In this document: piece after piece, positions 18,071 to 27,041 of the stretch
How the letters are laid out: every line of letters begins with the position of its first letter
Numbering within the stretch: the first letter of the stretch is position 1
Assembly: GCA_009786535.1 (NCBI GenBank)
Contig: WQRX01000006.1
Coordinates: 1-64,000, forward strand
Origin: Defluviitaleaceae bacterium
GTDB taxonomy: Bacteria; Bacillota; Clostridia; Lachnospirales; WQUN01
Length of the DNA: 64,000 nt
Reading direction: 5' to 3'
Translations under genes and position numbers: made by a program
The notes under the pieces: generated by a model
Seen by the model: the letters and a program-made list of their open reading frames with translations, nothing else
What the model was told of the DNA's origin: nothing
Database searches by the model: none

Positions 18071-19690
18071 TTAATCCTTCAACGAAAACGCCGCATCTTT
18101 TGCACGCTCGGCGCTCCGTTCAAAGTTCTTTAATAAACTGGCGAAAATGGTATTTTTTTCTTTGCTGTAGTTTTCTTCATCCAGGCGTTCGCTTCGGCTT
18201 TCCTCGCACGCGCGTTTTAGGGATTTTACAATTTTCATATGGGATTTTATCATGGATAGCTTTGTGCTGTCTTCATTTTCGTATGCCAGAAGCGATTCGG
18301 TCAACACTTCATCTACAATACCGCTTAAACGCCGCAACTCGCTTATAGTCGTAGCCGAAAAGTCCATTTTTACATCTTCCATATCCTTTACACGGCTGAG
18401 AATGCGCTTGGCTTGGTCGTCTATTTTTGCAAAATCGTTGACCGTTGCCACCATCACCTGTATGCGCTTCGCGTCCTGCGGGGAGATGCGCAGGCTATTC
18501 GTATTAATCAACGCTTGCTTAATGGCTTTGCGCAGGAAATTGATGGTCTTGCGGTATTCGCGAATACTCTCATTTTTGCTTATGTCATTTTCGAAGAAAG
18601 CCTCTACCGAAAGGCGGTGATTTTCGGCGGCAATTTTCCCCAGACGCACAATTTCCGACCTTGCATTTGCAAGGATAACAGTAGGCGACGTGTTAAGGGA
18701 AGATTCCAAATAATGCAGTTTTTTCTCATATAATGCATGGGTGGGGGCTTCTGTAAACGGTACAATTTTTTCCATCATACGGGCAATGTAGGTAATAAAG
18801 GGTAGGAGCAGGAACATAGTGGCAAAATTGTACAGCGTGTGGAACATGGCAACCTGCCGTGCGGGTTCGTACCATGTGGTGGTAAACCACGCAAGAATGG
18901 CGGGGAAAATGAAGATAAGCGTACCAAAAACCAACGAGCCGATAATGTCATACATAATATGGAACAACGCCGCCCGCTTCGATTCGCGGTTAGCGGGAAT
19001 GGAGGCAATAACCGTGGTTATACTTGTGCCTATATTTGTCCCCAGAATTATAAAAGCCGATGTTTCAAACGAAAGAGGCACCCCGCTGAGGTGCAGCGTA
19101 ACCAAAATACCCATCGTCGCCGACGAGCTTTGTATCACCGCCGTAAAAACAAACCCCGCAATTAACGCTAAAAACGGGTTGGTAAACGCCGTTAAAAAGT
19201 CGTTAAACGCGGGGTTTCCTGCAAGGGCGCGCAAAGGCTGTCCCATGGTGGTAATACCAAAGAATAAAATACCAAAACCAAGTACTATGTAGCCGATATT
19301 TTTTACGCTTGTATTCTTAAAAAAGCTGTACATAATTACGCCGATAAAAATAAAAAACGGCGCAAATGTATCAATTCTAAAGGCAATTAATTGTGCGCTA
19401 AAGGTAGTGCCTACGTTTGCACCCATAATTACGCCAATGGCACGGGCAAGATTTAACATGCCCGTGTTTACAAAGCTTACGGTCATTATCGTAACAGCGG
19501 TGGAACTATTAATCGTAATGGTGGCGATAATGCCCACAATTACGGCAAGAAAACGATTTGCCGTCGCACGCTTTAAAATGCCGTGCATACGGTCGCCTGC
19601 GACCAACTCCAACCCGTTTGACATCATCTTCATGCCAAACAGGAACAAGCCCAACCCGCCGGAAACTAAAAATATCTCGCGCATTCCCAT
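18071..19690 (-). CDS. Na/Pi cotransporter family protein with PhoU-like C-terminus (second copy)
   Basis: The 539-residue protein parallels the one at 3804-5420: an N-terminal FLVSGGLGLFLFGMKMM, the two repeat motifs (TINSSTAVTI about residue 60, VIQSSSATMG about 190) and a PhoU-like helical C-terminus. In the first half the usual QSSTA reads NSSTA, so the substrate-binding Gln is replaced by Asn. That may alter specificity or coupling. It precedes mbl by 14 bp. It could be a regulator or a transporter of another anion; transport is inferred from family only. Confidence 0.85.
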   Translation of the reverse strand: MGMREIFLVSGGLGLFLFGMKMMSNGLELVAGDRMHGILKRATANRFLAVIVGIIATITINSSTAVTIMTVSFVNTGMLNLARAIGVIMGANVGTTFSAQLIAFRIDTFAPFFIFIGVIMYSFFKNTSVKNIGYIVLGFGILFFGITTMGQPLRALAGNPAFNDFLTAFTNPFLALIAGFVFTAVIQSSSATMGILVTLHLSGVPLSFETSAFIILGTNIGTSITTVIASIPANRESKRAALFHIMYDIIGSLVFGTLIFIFPAILAWFTTTWYEPARQVAMFHTLYNFATMFLLLPFITYIARMMEKIVPFTEAPTHALYEKKLHYLESSLNTSPTVILANARSEIVRLGKIAAENHRLSVEAFFENDISKNESIREYRKTINFLRKAIKQALINTNSLRISPQDAKRIQVMVATVNDFAKIDDQAKRILSRVKDMEDVKMDFSATTISELRRLSGIVDEVLTESLLAYENEDSTKLSMIKSHMKIVKSLKRACEESRSERLDEENYSKEKNTIFASLLKNFERSAERAKDAAFSLKD

Positions 19691-19788
19691 GAAAGACGCA
19701 CCCCATCAAGTGTGTACAAAAAACCTTTATTGCACGCTAGGATAACAGATTCGACATTAATTGTCATTAGTACGTAATTGCGAAGCAA

Positions 19789-21036
19789 TTATCGCGCTCG
19801 CCCATACCGTACCTTTTCATATTGCGCAGTAAGGTCATTTATATTCTCTTTGGGGTTAATTTTTGCCGCAATAATGTCAGGGGTGTCGCTGGGAAGAATA
19901 AACGCACCTTTTTTTATATGGCGGTTTACCTTTTTAGCATATGCACGGCGTATTGCGTGGCGGTTATCGGGGCGCAAGCGGGGAAGTAACGAAGCAAGGT
20001 CGCCAAACAACAACCCCAGCTTGCCCAGCGCATCGTCGGGCAGCAGGGATTCGTCTTCGTCGGTATTTTTTTTGTTAAAGAAGTTACGTAATAGCTTGCG
20101 TATGCCCGCACGGGCAAAGATGAAAAGCATAATTACAAAAGGCGTAATAACAATTACCGCCATTCCCAAAAAAAGACGCCACACGGCGGTTTCATCAATA
20201 TGTATATCTGCATATGCTGCGTCAGCGTGAAATAAAAAATCGCCCATTTCGTGTACAACAATCATATCATCGGTAAAATCATGCACCTCTACCTCAACAT
20301 CTTGCACAAAAAATTGCGTAATTATTGAGGGAATGCCAAACAACACCATAATTCCATACCCAACCACATGTACGGCAAGTGTAATTAACCGCCACATATT
20401 ATTAGACAAAAGCGCAAGCGCACCAAAGCCCATAAGCATAACGAGAAAACCGCTAATTAAACGGTTATTTGCCGATAATATGCCACTCGTTGGAGCAGAT
20501 TTTTTTAAATATGCGGGCAAAAAGTTTATGCGCTCGTCGATATTTTGCATATGGGCAACCAGCATAATGGCCGCCACGGTAACAAGCGTTGCGCCAAAAA
20601 AGAATTGTTGTAAATTTTCCACTGCTACATTAATCATAATGTCCATAAAAAAATACAGCACTGCAAACGCAAGCACCGTGTGTATTGCATGGCGGTTTTC
20701 GGGGCGCCATTCGCCATTGGTACGCGCACGCAGGGAATAAATTACGCCGGCAAACGCAAACACCTGTAGCGGAAAGTATAGCGATAATAACCCCACCGTA
20801 AGTAACGGCAACGCCAAAACCCCGCCATGCACAATAAAAAATATGCGCACGTTAAACACGGTTTTGCGCACCCATAACAATGCAACAAACGGGAAAATAA
20901 GCAACCAATGCGCCCATGGCATTTCCTGTGTGAGTACCATACGCAGTGCCATTAAAGGTGTAATGAACAGGAAAAATACGACTACGTTTGCCACAATGTC
21001 TTTTACTTGCTCGCGGTTAAATGTGAGTAGCTTCAT
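19789..21036 (-). CDS. polytopic membrane protein with DUF4129-like C-terminus
   Basis: A 415-residue protein with about nine to ten hydrophobic segments over residues 12-330 and a cytoplasmic C-terminal tail. The tail (about 340-415: RRAYAKKVNRHIKKG, SDTPDIIAAKI, LTAQYEKVRYGR) matches the shape of DUF4129, the domain ending many MoxR-linked transglutaminase proteins. No transglutaminase Cys-His-Asp core is visible. It follows DUF58 with an ATGA overlap, so it is the third member of a MoxR-DUF58-membrane-protein module. The start at 21036 is chosen for GAGGTG upstream. Function is unknown; a membrane partner assembled by the MoxR ATPase is likely. Confidence 0.7.
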   Translation of the reverse strand: MKLLTFNREQVKDIVANVVVFFLFITPLMALRMVLTQEMPWAHWLLIFPFVALLWVRKTVFNVRIFFIVHGGVLALPLLTVGLLSLYFPLQVFAFAGVIYSLRARTNGEWRPENRHAIHTVLAFAVLYFFMDIMINVAVENLQQFFFGATLVTVAAIMLVAHMQNIDERINFLPAYLKKSAPTSGILSANNRLISGFLVMLMGFGALALLSNNMWRLITLAVHVVGYGIMVLFGIPSIITQFFVQDVEVEVHDFTDDMIVVHEMGDFLFHADAAYADIHIDETAVWRLFLGMAVIVITPFVIMLFIFARAGIRKLLRNFFNKKNTDEDESLLPDDALGKLGLLFGDLASLLPRLRPDNRHAIRRAYAKKVNRHIKKGAFILPSDTPDIIAAKINPKENINDLTAQYEKVRYGRAR

Positions 21037-22067
21037 AGTTCCAGCACCTCCAGCCCGCGTTGGCGCATTTCGGTTACGGCATGGGTTAGGTCGTCCCCTT
21101 GATAGGCGGAAATAAGTACATATACGCAAGTTTTGTCTTGCAGGGTTTCCAAATAATCAGCGATGGGTGGCGGCTCAAAGTATAGCCCCAGCCTTCCCAG
21201 CGCATGGTAAATTGCATGTAATTGCACAGGGGTAGCCGCGCCCTGCAAACGGGTATTTTCCCCTGTTTGCACATCGCGCCCATTGGTGTATAAGCCTACT
21301 TGCACGTCCTGCTCAATATAATGGAACGCAAGGGTTGCCGCCAGACGAATGGTTTGCTCAAACGGCTCATAGCTTAGCATGGGCAGCATATGCTGCAGGT
21401 TTAAAATAATTTCCAATCGTTTGCAGGACGTCGGCGCGTGGATATTCACCATCAACTGCCCCGCAACGGCGGTTGCCTTAAAATTTACATTGCGCAACGG
21501 GTCGGTGGGCAAATATTCGCGCAGACCTTTAAATGTGAACGGGTCGGGGTTAACAAGAGAATGTGCAAGCAGCATTGCATCTAAGTTATGTAATGCCACG
21601 GCAAATTCTTCTAAATCGTCCAACAAGCGGGGGAAAACGGTTAACGCATTTGAAACCGTAAATACTTTTGTAAAAGTTTCGGTATGCAGTAGATTACTGC
21701 CCGTTAATTTACCGTTGCGCAAACGGTAAAAACCGCGCTTGGCACATACAAAAGGCAGTTTGCGCCGTACACGCTTGTACCCCATTACAGAAAAAACGCT
21801 CTGCTTCTCTTTTTCGCCCACACCATATTCGCCCTCGTCATGGAAGGTTAAGCCCGTCGCCATTTGAAATTTAATCAATAACCATGGCAAAGGCAAGATT
21901 TTCTTGTTCGTAATTTCCGCTTTAAGCACCGCATTTTCACCTTCGAATGCTTCGGGCACGTTAAAGTTGAAACGCACATCCAGCGCGGCGTCCCAATATT
22001 TACGGTAGGCGTAGGTTTGCAGTAAAACGAGGGCAACGATAATCGCACCCATCACTAAAATAAACAC
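21033..22067 (-). CDS. DUF58 domain protein
   Basis: The 344-residue protein has two N-terminal hydrophobic residues stretches (about 1-18) and a DUF58 core recognised by KGLREYLPTDPLRNVNFKATA (about 178-198), the variant of the family's Gly-x-Arg-x-Tyr...Asp...Arg motif. The C-terminal half has a von Willebrand-A-like layout ending VYVLISAYQGDD. DUF58 proteins are partners of MoxR ATPases. It starts with GTG 2 bp after the MoxR stop, and its own stop overlaps the next start. Its job is inferred as an adaptor between MoxR and the membrane protein. Confidence 0.85.
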   Translation of the reverse strand: MFILVMGAIIVALVLLQTYAYRKYWDAALDVRFNFNVPEAFEGENAVLKAEITNKKILPLPWLLIKFQMATGLTFHDEGEYGVGEKEKQSVFSVMGYKRVRRKLPFVCAKRGFYRLRNGKLTGSNLLHTETFTKVFTVSNALTVFPRLLDDLEEFAVALHNLDAMLLAHSLVNPDPFTFKGLREYLPTDPLRNVNFKATAVAGQLMVNIHAPTSCKRLEIILNLQHMLPMLSYEPFEQTIRLAATLAFHYIEQDVQVGLYTNGRDVQTGENTRLQGAATPVQLHAIYHALGRLGLYFEPPPIADYLETLQDKTCVYVLISAYQGDDLTHAVTEMRQRGLEVLEL

Positions 22068-22069
22068 CG

Positions 22070-23041
22070 TTACACCGTAGGCGAATTTGCCTTGTAATTC
22101 GCACCCGAGGCTTTAAACGTTTCCACAGGAGCGGGAACGGAGGAAGTTATATCTTCCAAGATATTTAATGCCGTAGCCGCGCGGCGCCCTACCCCGCCTT
22201 TTAGTATCATACGATGGGCAAAAACGCAGGGTACAAGATGCTTTATATCCTGCGGGGTAACAAACTCTGCACCACTAATGGCGGCATACGCTTGCGCAAG
22301 CCGCGCCAACGCCAGCATACCTCGTGTAGATACCCCAAGCAAAACCGCATCATGTGCGCGGGTCGCCTCTGCCAGCGCCACGATGTAGGTGAAAATTACC
22401 TCGTGAATGTGTGTATTTTTTACTTCGGCTTGCATTTTTTGCAAATCGTCTATGGCACAAACGGGTTGCAGCTCGAGCAGTTGAAGGGGTGTGATTTGCT
22501 GCGCCAATATTTTTGCACTTTCTTCTGCGGTGGGGTAGCCTAAGTTTAGTTGAAGCATAAAACGGTCTAGTTGCGCTTCGGGCAAAGGGAATGTCCCCTG
22601 CGTTTCCACAGGGTTTTGTGTAGCGATAACAAAATACGGCGCGGGAAGCACATGGGTTGTGCCGTCTACCGATACTTGGCGTTCATCCATGCTTTCCAAT
22701 AAGCCGGACTGGGTACGCGGCGTTGCGCGGTTAATCTCGTCCCCCAGCACGATATTAGCAAATAAACCGCCCTTGCGGAAGGTAAACTCCCCCGTTTTGG
22801 GGCTATAGAAATTAATGCCCGTTAATTCGCTTGGCAGTAAATCGGGCGTAAACTGAATACGCGAGAAGGAACAATCGAAGGATTTTGCAAGTGCCTTCGC
22901 CAGCACGGTTTTGCCCGTGCCCGGTACGTCTTCCAACAATACATGCCCGCCCGCAAGCATTGCGGCGAGGATAAGTTTAATTTCATCCGTTTTGCCAACG
23001 ATGGCTTTTTCGATATTTTGGATTACGGGTGTGATATTCAT
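22070..23041 (-). CDS. MoxR-family AAA+ ATPase
   Basis: The 323-residue AAA+ chaperone has Walker A VPGTGKT (about 40), Walker B LGDEINRA (about 97), the sensor-1 region VIATQNPVETQGTFPLPEAQLDRF (about 137-160) and an arginine-bearing lid. MoxR proteins use ATP to mature or insert metal centres or assemble complexes, with DUF58 proteins as partners. It overlaps the ABC ATPase gene by 4 bp, which ties this module to the upstream transporter genes. Confidence 0.92.
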   Translation of the reverse strand: MNITPVIQNIEKAIVGKTDEIKLILAAMLAGGHVLLEDVPGTGKTVLAKALAKSFDCSFSRIQFTPDLLPSELTGINFYSPKTGEFTFRKGGLFANIVLGDEINRATPRTQSGLLESMDERQVSVDGTTHVLPAPYFVIATQNPVETQGTFPLPEAQLDRFMLQLNLGYPTAEESAKILAQQITPLQLLELQPVCAIDDLQKMQAEVKNTHIHEVIFTYIVALAEATRAHDAVLLGVSTRGMLALARLAQAYAAISGAEFVTPQDIKHLVPCVFAHRMILKGGVGRRAATALNILEDITSSVPAPVETFKASGANYKANSPTV

Positions 23042-23709
23042 GCGCTTGTTTGTCCTTTCATGGTAAGTATGCCGTCCTTCATTTTAAATACTTGGTCGGC
23101 TGCTTCGGCAATTTCGGGGTTGTGAGTGACAATAATTACGCAATAACCGCGCTCGTGGGCTAGGCGCTGAAGGATTTCGATAACGGCGTTTCCGTTTGCC
23201 GTGTCAAGATTGCCCGTAGGTTCGTCGGCCAAAATTACCTTCGCGCCGCTGGAGAGTGCGCGGGCAATTGCCACACGCTGCTGCTCCCCGCCCGAAAGGT
23301 TAGACGGGAAACGCTTGCTTTTTGCCTCGTCTATGCCCACGGCGGCGAGTAAATCATCTGCACGGGCAATGGCTTGCGCCGGGTTTGTACCCATCATTTC
23401 CATAGGGTAGCATACGTTTTCGATTGCCGTTAACAACGGGAAAAGTTGAAAGGCTTGGAAAACCATAGACACACGCTCGCGTCTATACCGGTCTAAATCC
23501 ATGCGGGTTAGGTTTTCATCACCGATAAAAACCGCGCCTTCTGTGGGTTTATCCATACCCGCCATAATGGAAAGCAGCGTGGTTTTACCGCTGCCCGACG
23601 GACCGACAATGGCGCTTAACTTCCCCGCGTCCATTTGTGCCGTTACATTTTTTAATACATTGTTTGTGCTTCGTTTATAACGATAGCAAACATTGTCTAA
23701 TTTAAGCAC
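23038..23709 (-). CDS. ABC transporter ATPase, MacB/LolD/FtsE class
   Basis: The 223-residue ATPase has Walker [10 protein letters not shown] (about 37), Q-loop FQAFQL, signature [15 protein letters not shown] (about 138) and Walker [13 protein letters not shown] with the class-typical TGNLD ending. This class drives FtsX/MacB-type permeases, and the permease gene lies 11 bp upstream. The start is GTG with AGGAGGC ahead. Confidence 0.92.
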   Translation of the reverse strand: MLKLDNVCYRYKRSTNNVLKNVTAQMDAGKLSAIVGPSGSGKTTLLSIMAGMDKPTEGAVFIGDENLTRMDLDRYRRERVSMVFQAFQLFPLLTAIENVCYPMEMMGTNPAQAIARADDLLAAVGIDEAKSKRFPSNLSGGEQQRVAIARALSSGAKVILADEPTGNLDTANGNAVIEILQRLAHERGYCVIIVTHNPEIAEAADQVFKMKDGILTMKGQTSA

Positions 23710-23720
23710 GACAGCGCCTC

Positions 23721-26700
23721 CTATTCGCGCACCTGTAAGAGTTCCAGCGGGGCTTTTGCGCTAATTACATACGCCCCTGCAATTGTTCCTATGATTGCCC
23801 CCAGCAAATACACACCCGCCAGCCCAAGGGGAATAATGCCCGGCACAACACCGCCGGCGGGCAGCGCTGATAAACCAATAACTACGCCCAGCGTACATAC
23901 CAGCAATTGCTCAATACATAACACAAAACGCGTTGCCGACTTTGCTTTGCCGAGTATGCGCATAATAGCGGCATTTTTGGCATTTTGTAATAACGTGAGC
24001 AGTGATAAACCCAGCCCCAGCAAAAATGCCGCCGCAACAGCAATGGGGAATAACACGCGCAATAACGTCAAATTCTGTTCCAAGGGGATAATTACCGTGT
24101 CAATAACCGCATCCTCTAAAATAAGCACAAGCGGAACATTACCGATACGCCCTGCGGCATTTGCCTGCAACATGAGGCGCGTTTCTTCGCGCAGTTGTGC
24201 CAAATCACGATTGCGGGCAGGGTCTATGGTAAACCGGGCAGAAAGCAATAGCGGGTAGTACGTAAACGTACTGCCAAAACCCGCAAAAGGAAATTCCCCC
24301 GATGCCATGTACACCAAATCCTCATACGGGATAACCACCACAGCGTTGTCCTCGCCAAATTGGTTTACCCCGCGGCGCAGCCCCCCATAAAAAATACCAA
24401 TGAGCTGCGAGCCTGCGCCCATAATTGCCAGAGGTTCGTCCGTTGGGTCGGGGATAAGTGCTTCGTCCAGCATACCTGCGCGCAGAAGTACGGGCATAGC
24501 TCCACCCGCTGCGTCAAAATCTGCCATGGTAAAATCATGCAGGAAGCGGATATAAATATCGTCACAAAATACGCCTAATTGCTCATCAATCGGGGTTTTT
24601 GTATTTCTGGTGATAAATCCCCCGATATTGCTTACACCAAAGAAGGTAGTAGCGCCGTCTGTGGTCAAATTTTCTAAATAGGCGTCTTTAATAAAGCCCG
24701 TTGCTTCCATTGTATCCCATACTTGCGGGGTAATTACGGCATTCCAACCCGTTTGGGCGACGACATCCATTTCGGGGTCTTCAATAATTTGCCCGTGGAT
24801 AATGGTTGTGTTCCATAAATATTCTACCTCGGCTTCGGTTGAAAGAATCGTGTCGTAGCGCCAGCCCAGCGCAAAAACAAACAACGCTGCAAGCAATAGC
24901 GAAGGTATTGTTTTTTGCGGCGTACGCAGGATGTGGCGCAAATTGTATTTAAATACCGCACGGCGGGCGGCGCGGGAAGTGGTTTCCCTTATCGCCTCGG
25001 GCATTTGGAAGTTACCCAGCACAAAATTGTTGGGCACTATGCCCGAATCCACATACGCGGCGCGCGTTTGTACCGTACCTTGTAATTGCTCCAGCACCGG
25101 ACGGCGCACTTGCTGCAACGCACCCAACCCAACACCTGCAAGCAATACCAGCATTATTGCAATACATAGCACAGCAAGCCAATACCCCGCAGGCAAGTGT
25201 TCCCCCGCGTCCAAGCCATAGCCCCCCGCGGCAGCGAGGGTTGCTTGCGCTTGCTCCAGCGTAAAAAGCCATGCGATAGTGCTGCCCATCACGGCAAACG
25301 GCATCCAAATATAAAACACAGGGCGTAATAAGTCCTTTATTGAGTTAACCGCAGGCAAGCCCAACGCCCGCGATATTGCAAGGGATTTTCGCCATTGCCG
25401 TAAGTACAAAACAATCGCCAGCGCTACCGCAAGCACCGCAACAAAACTAAAAACCAGCAGATTTACCGTTACCGAGGTACGTATCGGGTCAATTGCAGCG
25501 GCAAACTCGGTAAAACCGCTGGGTAAAATACGCGCGGTAAAGCCAAGGTCGGCAAGTGCGGCGCGCGTTTCCCGTAAAAATGCTTCCTCTTGACGGGGCG
25601 AAGTGAGCGTAAAGCTGTACATGCCTGTAAGCAGCGGCGCATTGTCCCAGCCAAACCCATCGGGGATAAGACTTGCGGGGATAAAAATTTCCGCTCCTGT
25701 AAAATTGTTGCTTGCAGCGGGGGCAAACCAATAAATACCCACCACTTCTACTTCTATTTCATGGGTAGGGAAGTCACGCCAATTTGTATGCGCGCCGTCC
25801 ATCAAACCCCACCAGCCGTTGGCGCGGCTGTCCCACCAGTTTTCTACCCCGCGTGACCATGGGCTGTAGGTTGGGGTGTCTATCCAATTTGGGCGGGGGT
25901 TATCGCGTAGTGTAATTGTAAGCGTATCGCCTACGTAAATATCTCGCCGTATGGCAAGAGGAGCCGGAATTACGGCTACGGCGCGGTTTTCTTCATAGTC
26001 TTCATACGTAAGCCAGCGCCCCACCGGGAAGCGCGGGCTATCTAATAAACGCGCGGTTTGCGGGTCATTCATACGGGGAAGCGCAGTCATATCCCGCGTT
26101 CCCGTTACCAGCACAGAAGATGTATTCTGCGCGAGCAATGCTAAAGGCTCGTATAAATTGGCAAGCATTGCGGTGTATGCATCAGTTTCGCTATAGCGCG
26201 CAAAATACACCAGTTCCGCCACTGGGCTGCGCCGTGCTTCGTTTATAGCTAAACCAAAGCGCCTAACATCCCCAAGCATATGCCAGTCAAAACTAACGCC
26301 GCAGTCACCTATAAGGGGCTGTATTTGCCATATCGCACCTGAAAAATAAGCGTTATGTATCACATTGGGGGTTGCACGGAATAATGCTCGCTCCCCCGCG
26401 CGCAGGTCACCAAAGGGACTCCATTCCCCGCGGTTAAATTTTGCTGATTCGGCTTCCGTAATGGGTATATGCATTAAATGATTTGCAAGCACAGTAGATG
26501 TTTGCCCAAGGTGGTTAGTAAATACTTGGTCTTCATACCGTAAGGATTGACGGTCGCCTATATGTAATTCGTCTACACGCATTGTTATGACAAGCGTTGG
26601 CGTAGGGGCAGAAGCCGCAGGCAGCATACGCGGTAAAAAAAGCATATACCCCATAAAATAATGCTCCATTATGGGAACACTAACATTATGCAAAACAGGG

Positions 26701-27041
26701 TTAAAATGGTTTTGGTGAAACGGCCTAACCGTATTGGTAACGCCGTGCATTACCCCCTGCGTAAACACCCGCGGGTCAGAAATTTCAACCCTTCGGTTAC
26801 GGGCAATTAATTCGGCAGCTTCGGTAACATCGTGGTTATAGGTGATATTGTCAAAACGCGTTGGGGTAAGTATACCAATGGCACGGTAAAAGCCTTCGGC
26901 ACTGTCTATAGCTCCGCGCACTACAGTAAATTCCACCGCGCGGGCGGTGAAGCTAAACGCCGCCGCGCCAATAATTAACGCTAATATAAATGCACGTACA
27001 GGTTGGCGTAATACCGAGCGCAGAAACACGTTACCGGTCAT
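23721..27041 (-). CDS. giant FtsX-like ABC permease
   Basis: The 1106-residue membrane protein has an N-terminal helix (about 16-34), a very large extracytoplasmic domain (about 40-525), three helices (about 530-650), a cytoplasmic link, another helix (about 705-730), a second extracytoplasmic domain (about 735-980) and three C-terminal helices (to about 1100). This is the duplicated FtsX layout used by MacB-like mechanotransmission transporters and by bacitracin-type sensors/exporters. With its ATPase it could extract or shuttle envelope substrates rather than move them through a channel. It overlaps the RCC1 lipoprotein gene by 11 bp, so that lipoprotein is a likely partner. The first ectodomain is longer than usual. 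Confidence 0.85.
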   Translation of the reverse strand: MTGNVFLRSVLRQPVRAFILALIIGAAAFSFTARAVEFTVVRGAIDSAEGFYRAIGILTPTRFDNITYNHDVTEAAELIARNRRVEISDPRVFTQGVMHGVTNTVRPFHQNHFNPVLHNVSVPIMEHYFMGYMLFLPRMLPAASAPTPTLVITMRVDELHIGDRQSLRYEDQVFTNHLGQTSTVLANHLMHIPITEAESAKFNRGEWSPFGDLRAGERALFRATPNVIHNAYFSGAIWQIQPLIGDCGVSFDWHMLGDVRRFGLAINEARRSPVAELVYFARYSETDAYTAMLANLYEPLALLAQNTSSVLVTGTRDMTALPRMNDPQTARLLDSPRFPVGRWLTYEDYEENRAVAVIPAPLAIRRDIYVGDTLTITLRDNPRPNWIDTPTYSPWSRGVENWWDSRANGWWGLMDGAHTNWRDFPTHEIEVEVVGIYWFAPAASNNFTGAEIFIPASLIPDGFGWDNAPLLTGMYSFTLTSPRQEEAFLRETRAALADLGFTARILPSGFTEFAAAIDPIRTSVTVNLLVFSFVAVLAVALAIVLYLRQWRKSLAISRALGLPAVNSIKDLLRPVFYIWMPFAVMGSTIAWLFTLEQAQATLAAAGGYGLDAGEHLPAGYWLAVLCIAIMLVLLAGVGLGALQQVRRPVLEQLQGTVQTRAAYVDSGIVPNNFVLGNFQMPEAIRETTSRAARRAVFKYNLRHILRTPQKTIPSLLLAALFVFALGWRYDTILSTEAEVEYLWNTTIIHGQIIEDPEMDVVAQTGWNAVITPQVWDTMEATGFIKDAYLENLTTDGATTFFGVSNIGGFITRNTKTPIDEQLGVFCDDIYIRFLHDFTMADFDAAGGAMPVLLRAGMLDEALIPDPTDEPLAIMGAGSQLIGIFYGGLRRGVNQFGEDNAVVVIPYEDLVYMASGEFPFAGFGSTFTYYPLLLSARFTIDPARNRDLAQLREETRLMLQANAAGRIGNVPLVLILEDAVIDTVIIPLEQNLTLLRVLFPIAVAAAFLLGLGLSLLTLLQNAKNAAIMRILGKAKSATRFVLCIEQLLVCTLGVVIGLSALPAGGVVPGIIPLGLAGVYLLGAIIGTIAGAYVISAKAPLELLQVRE

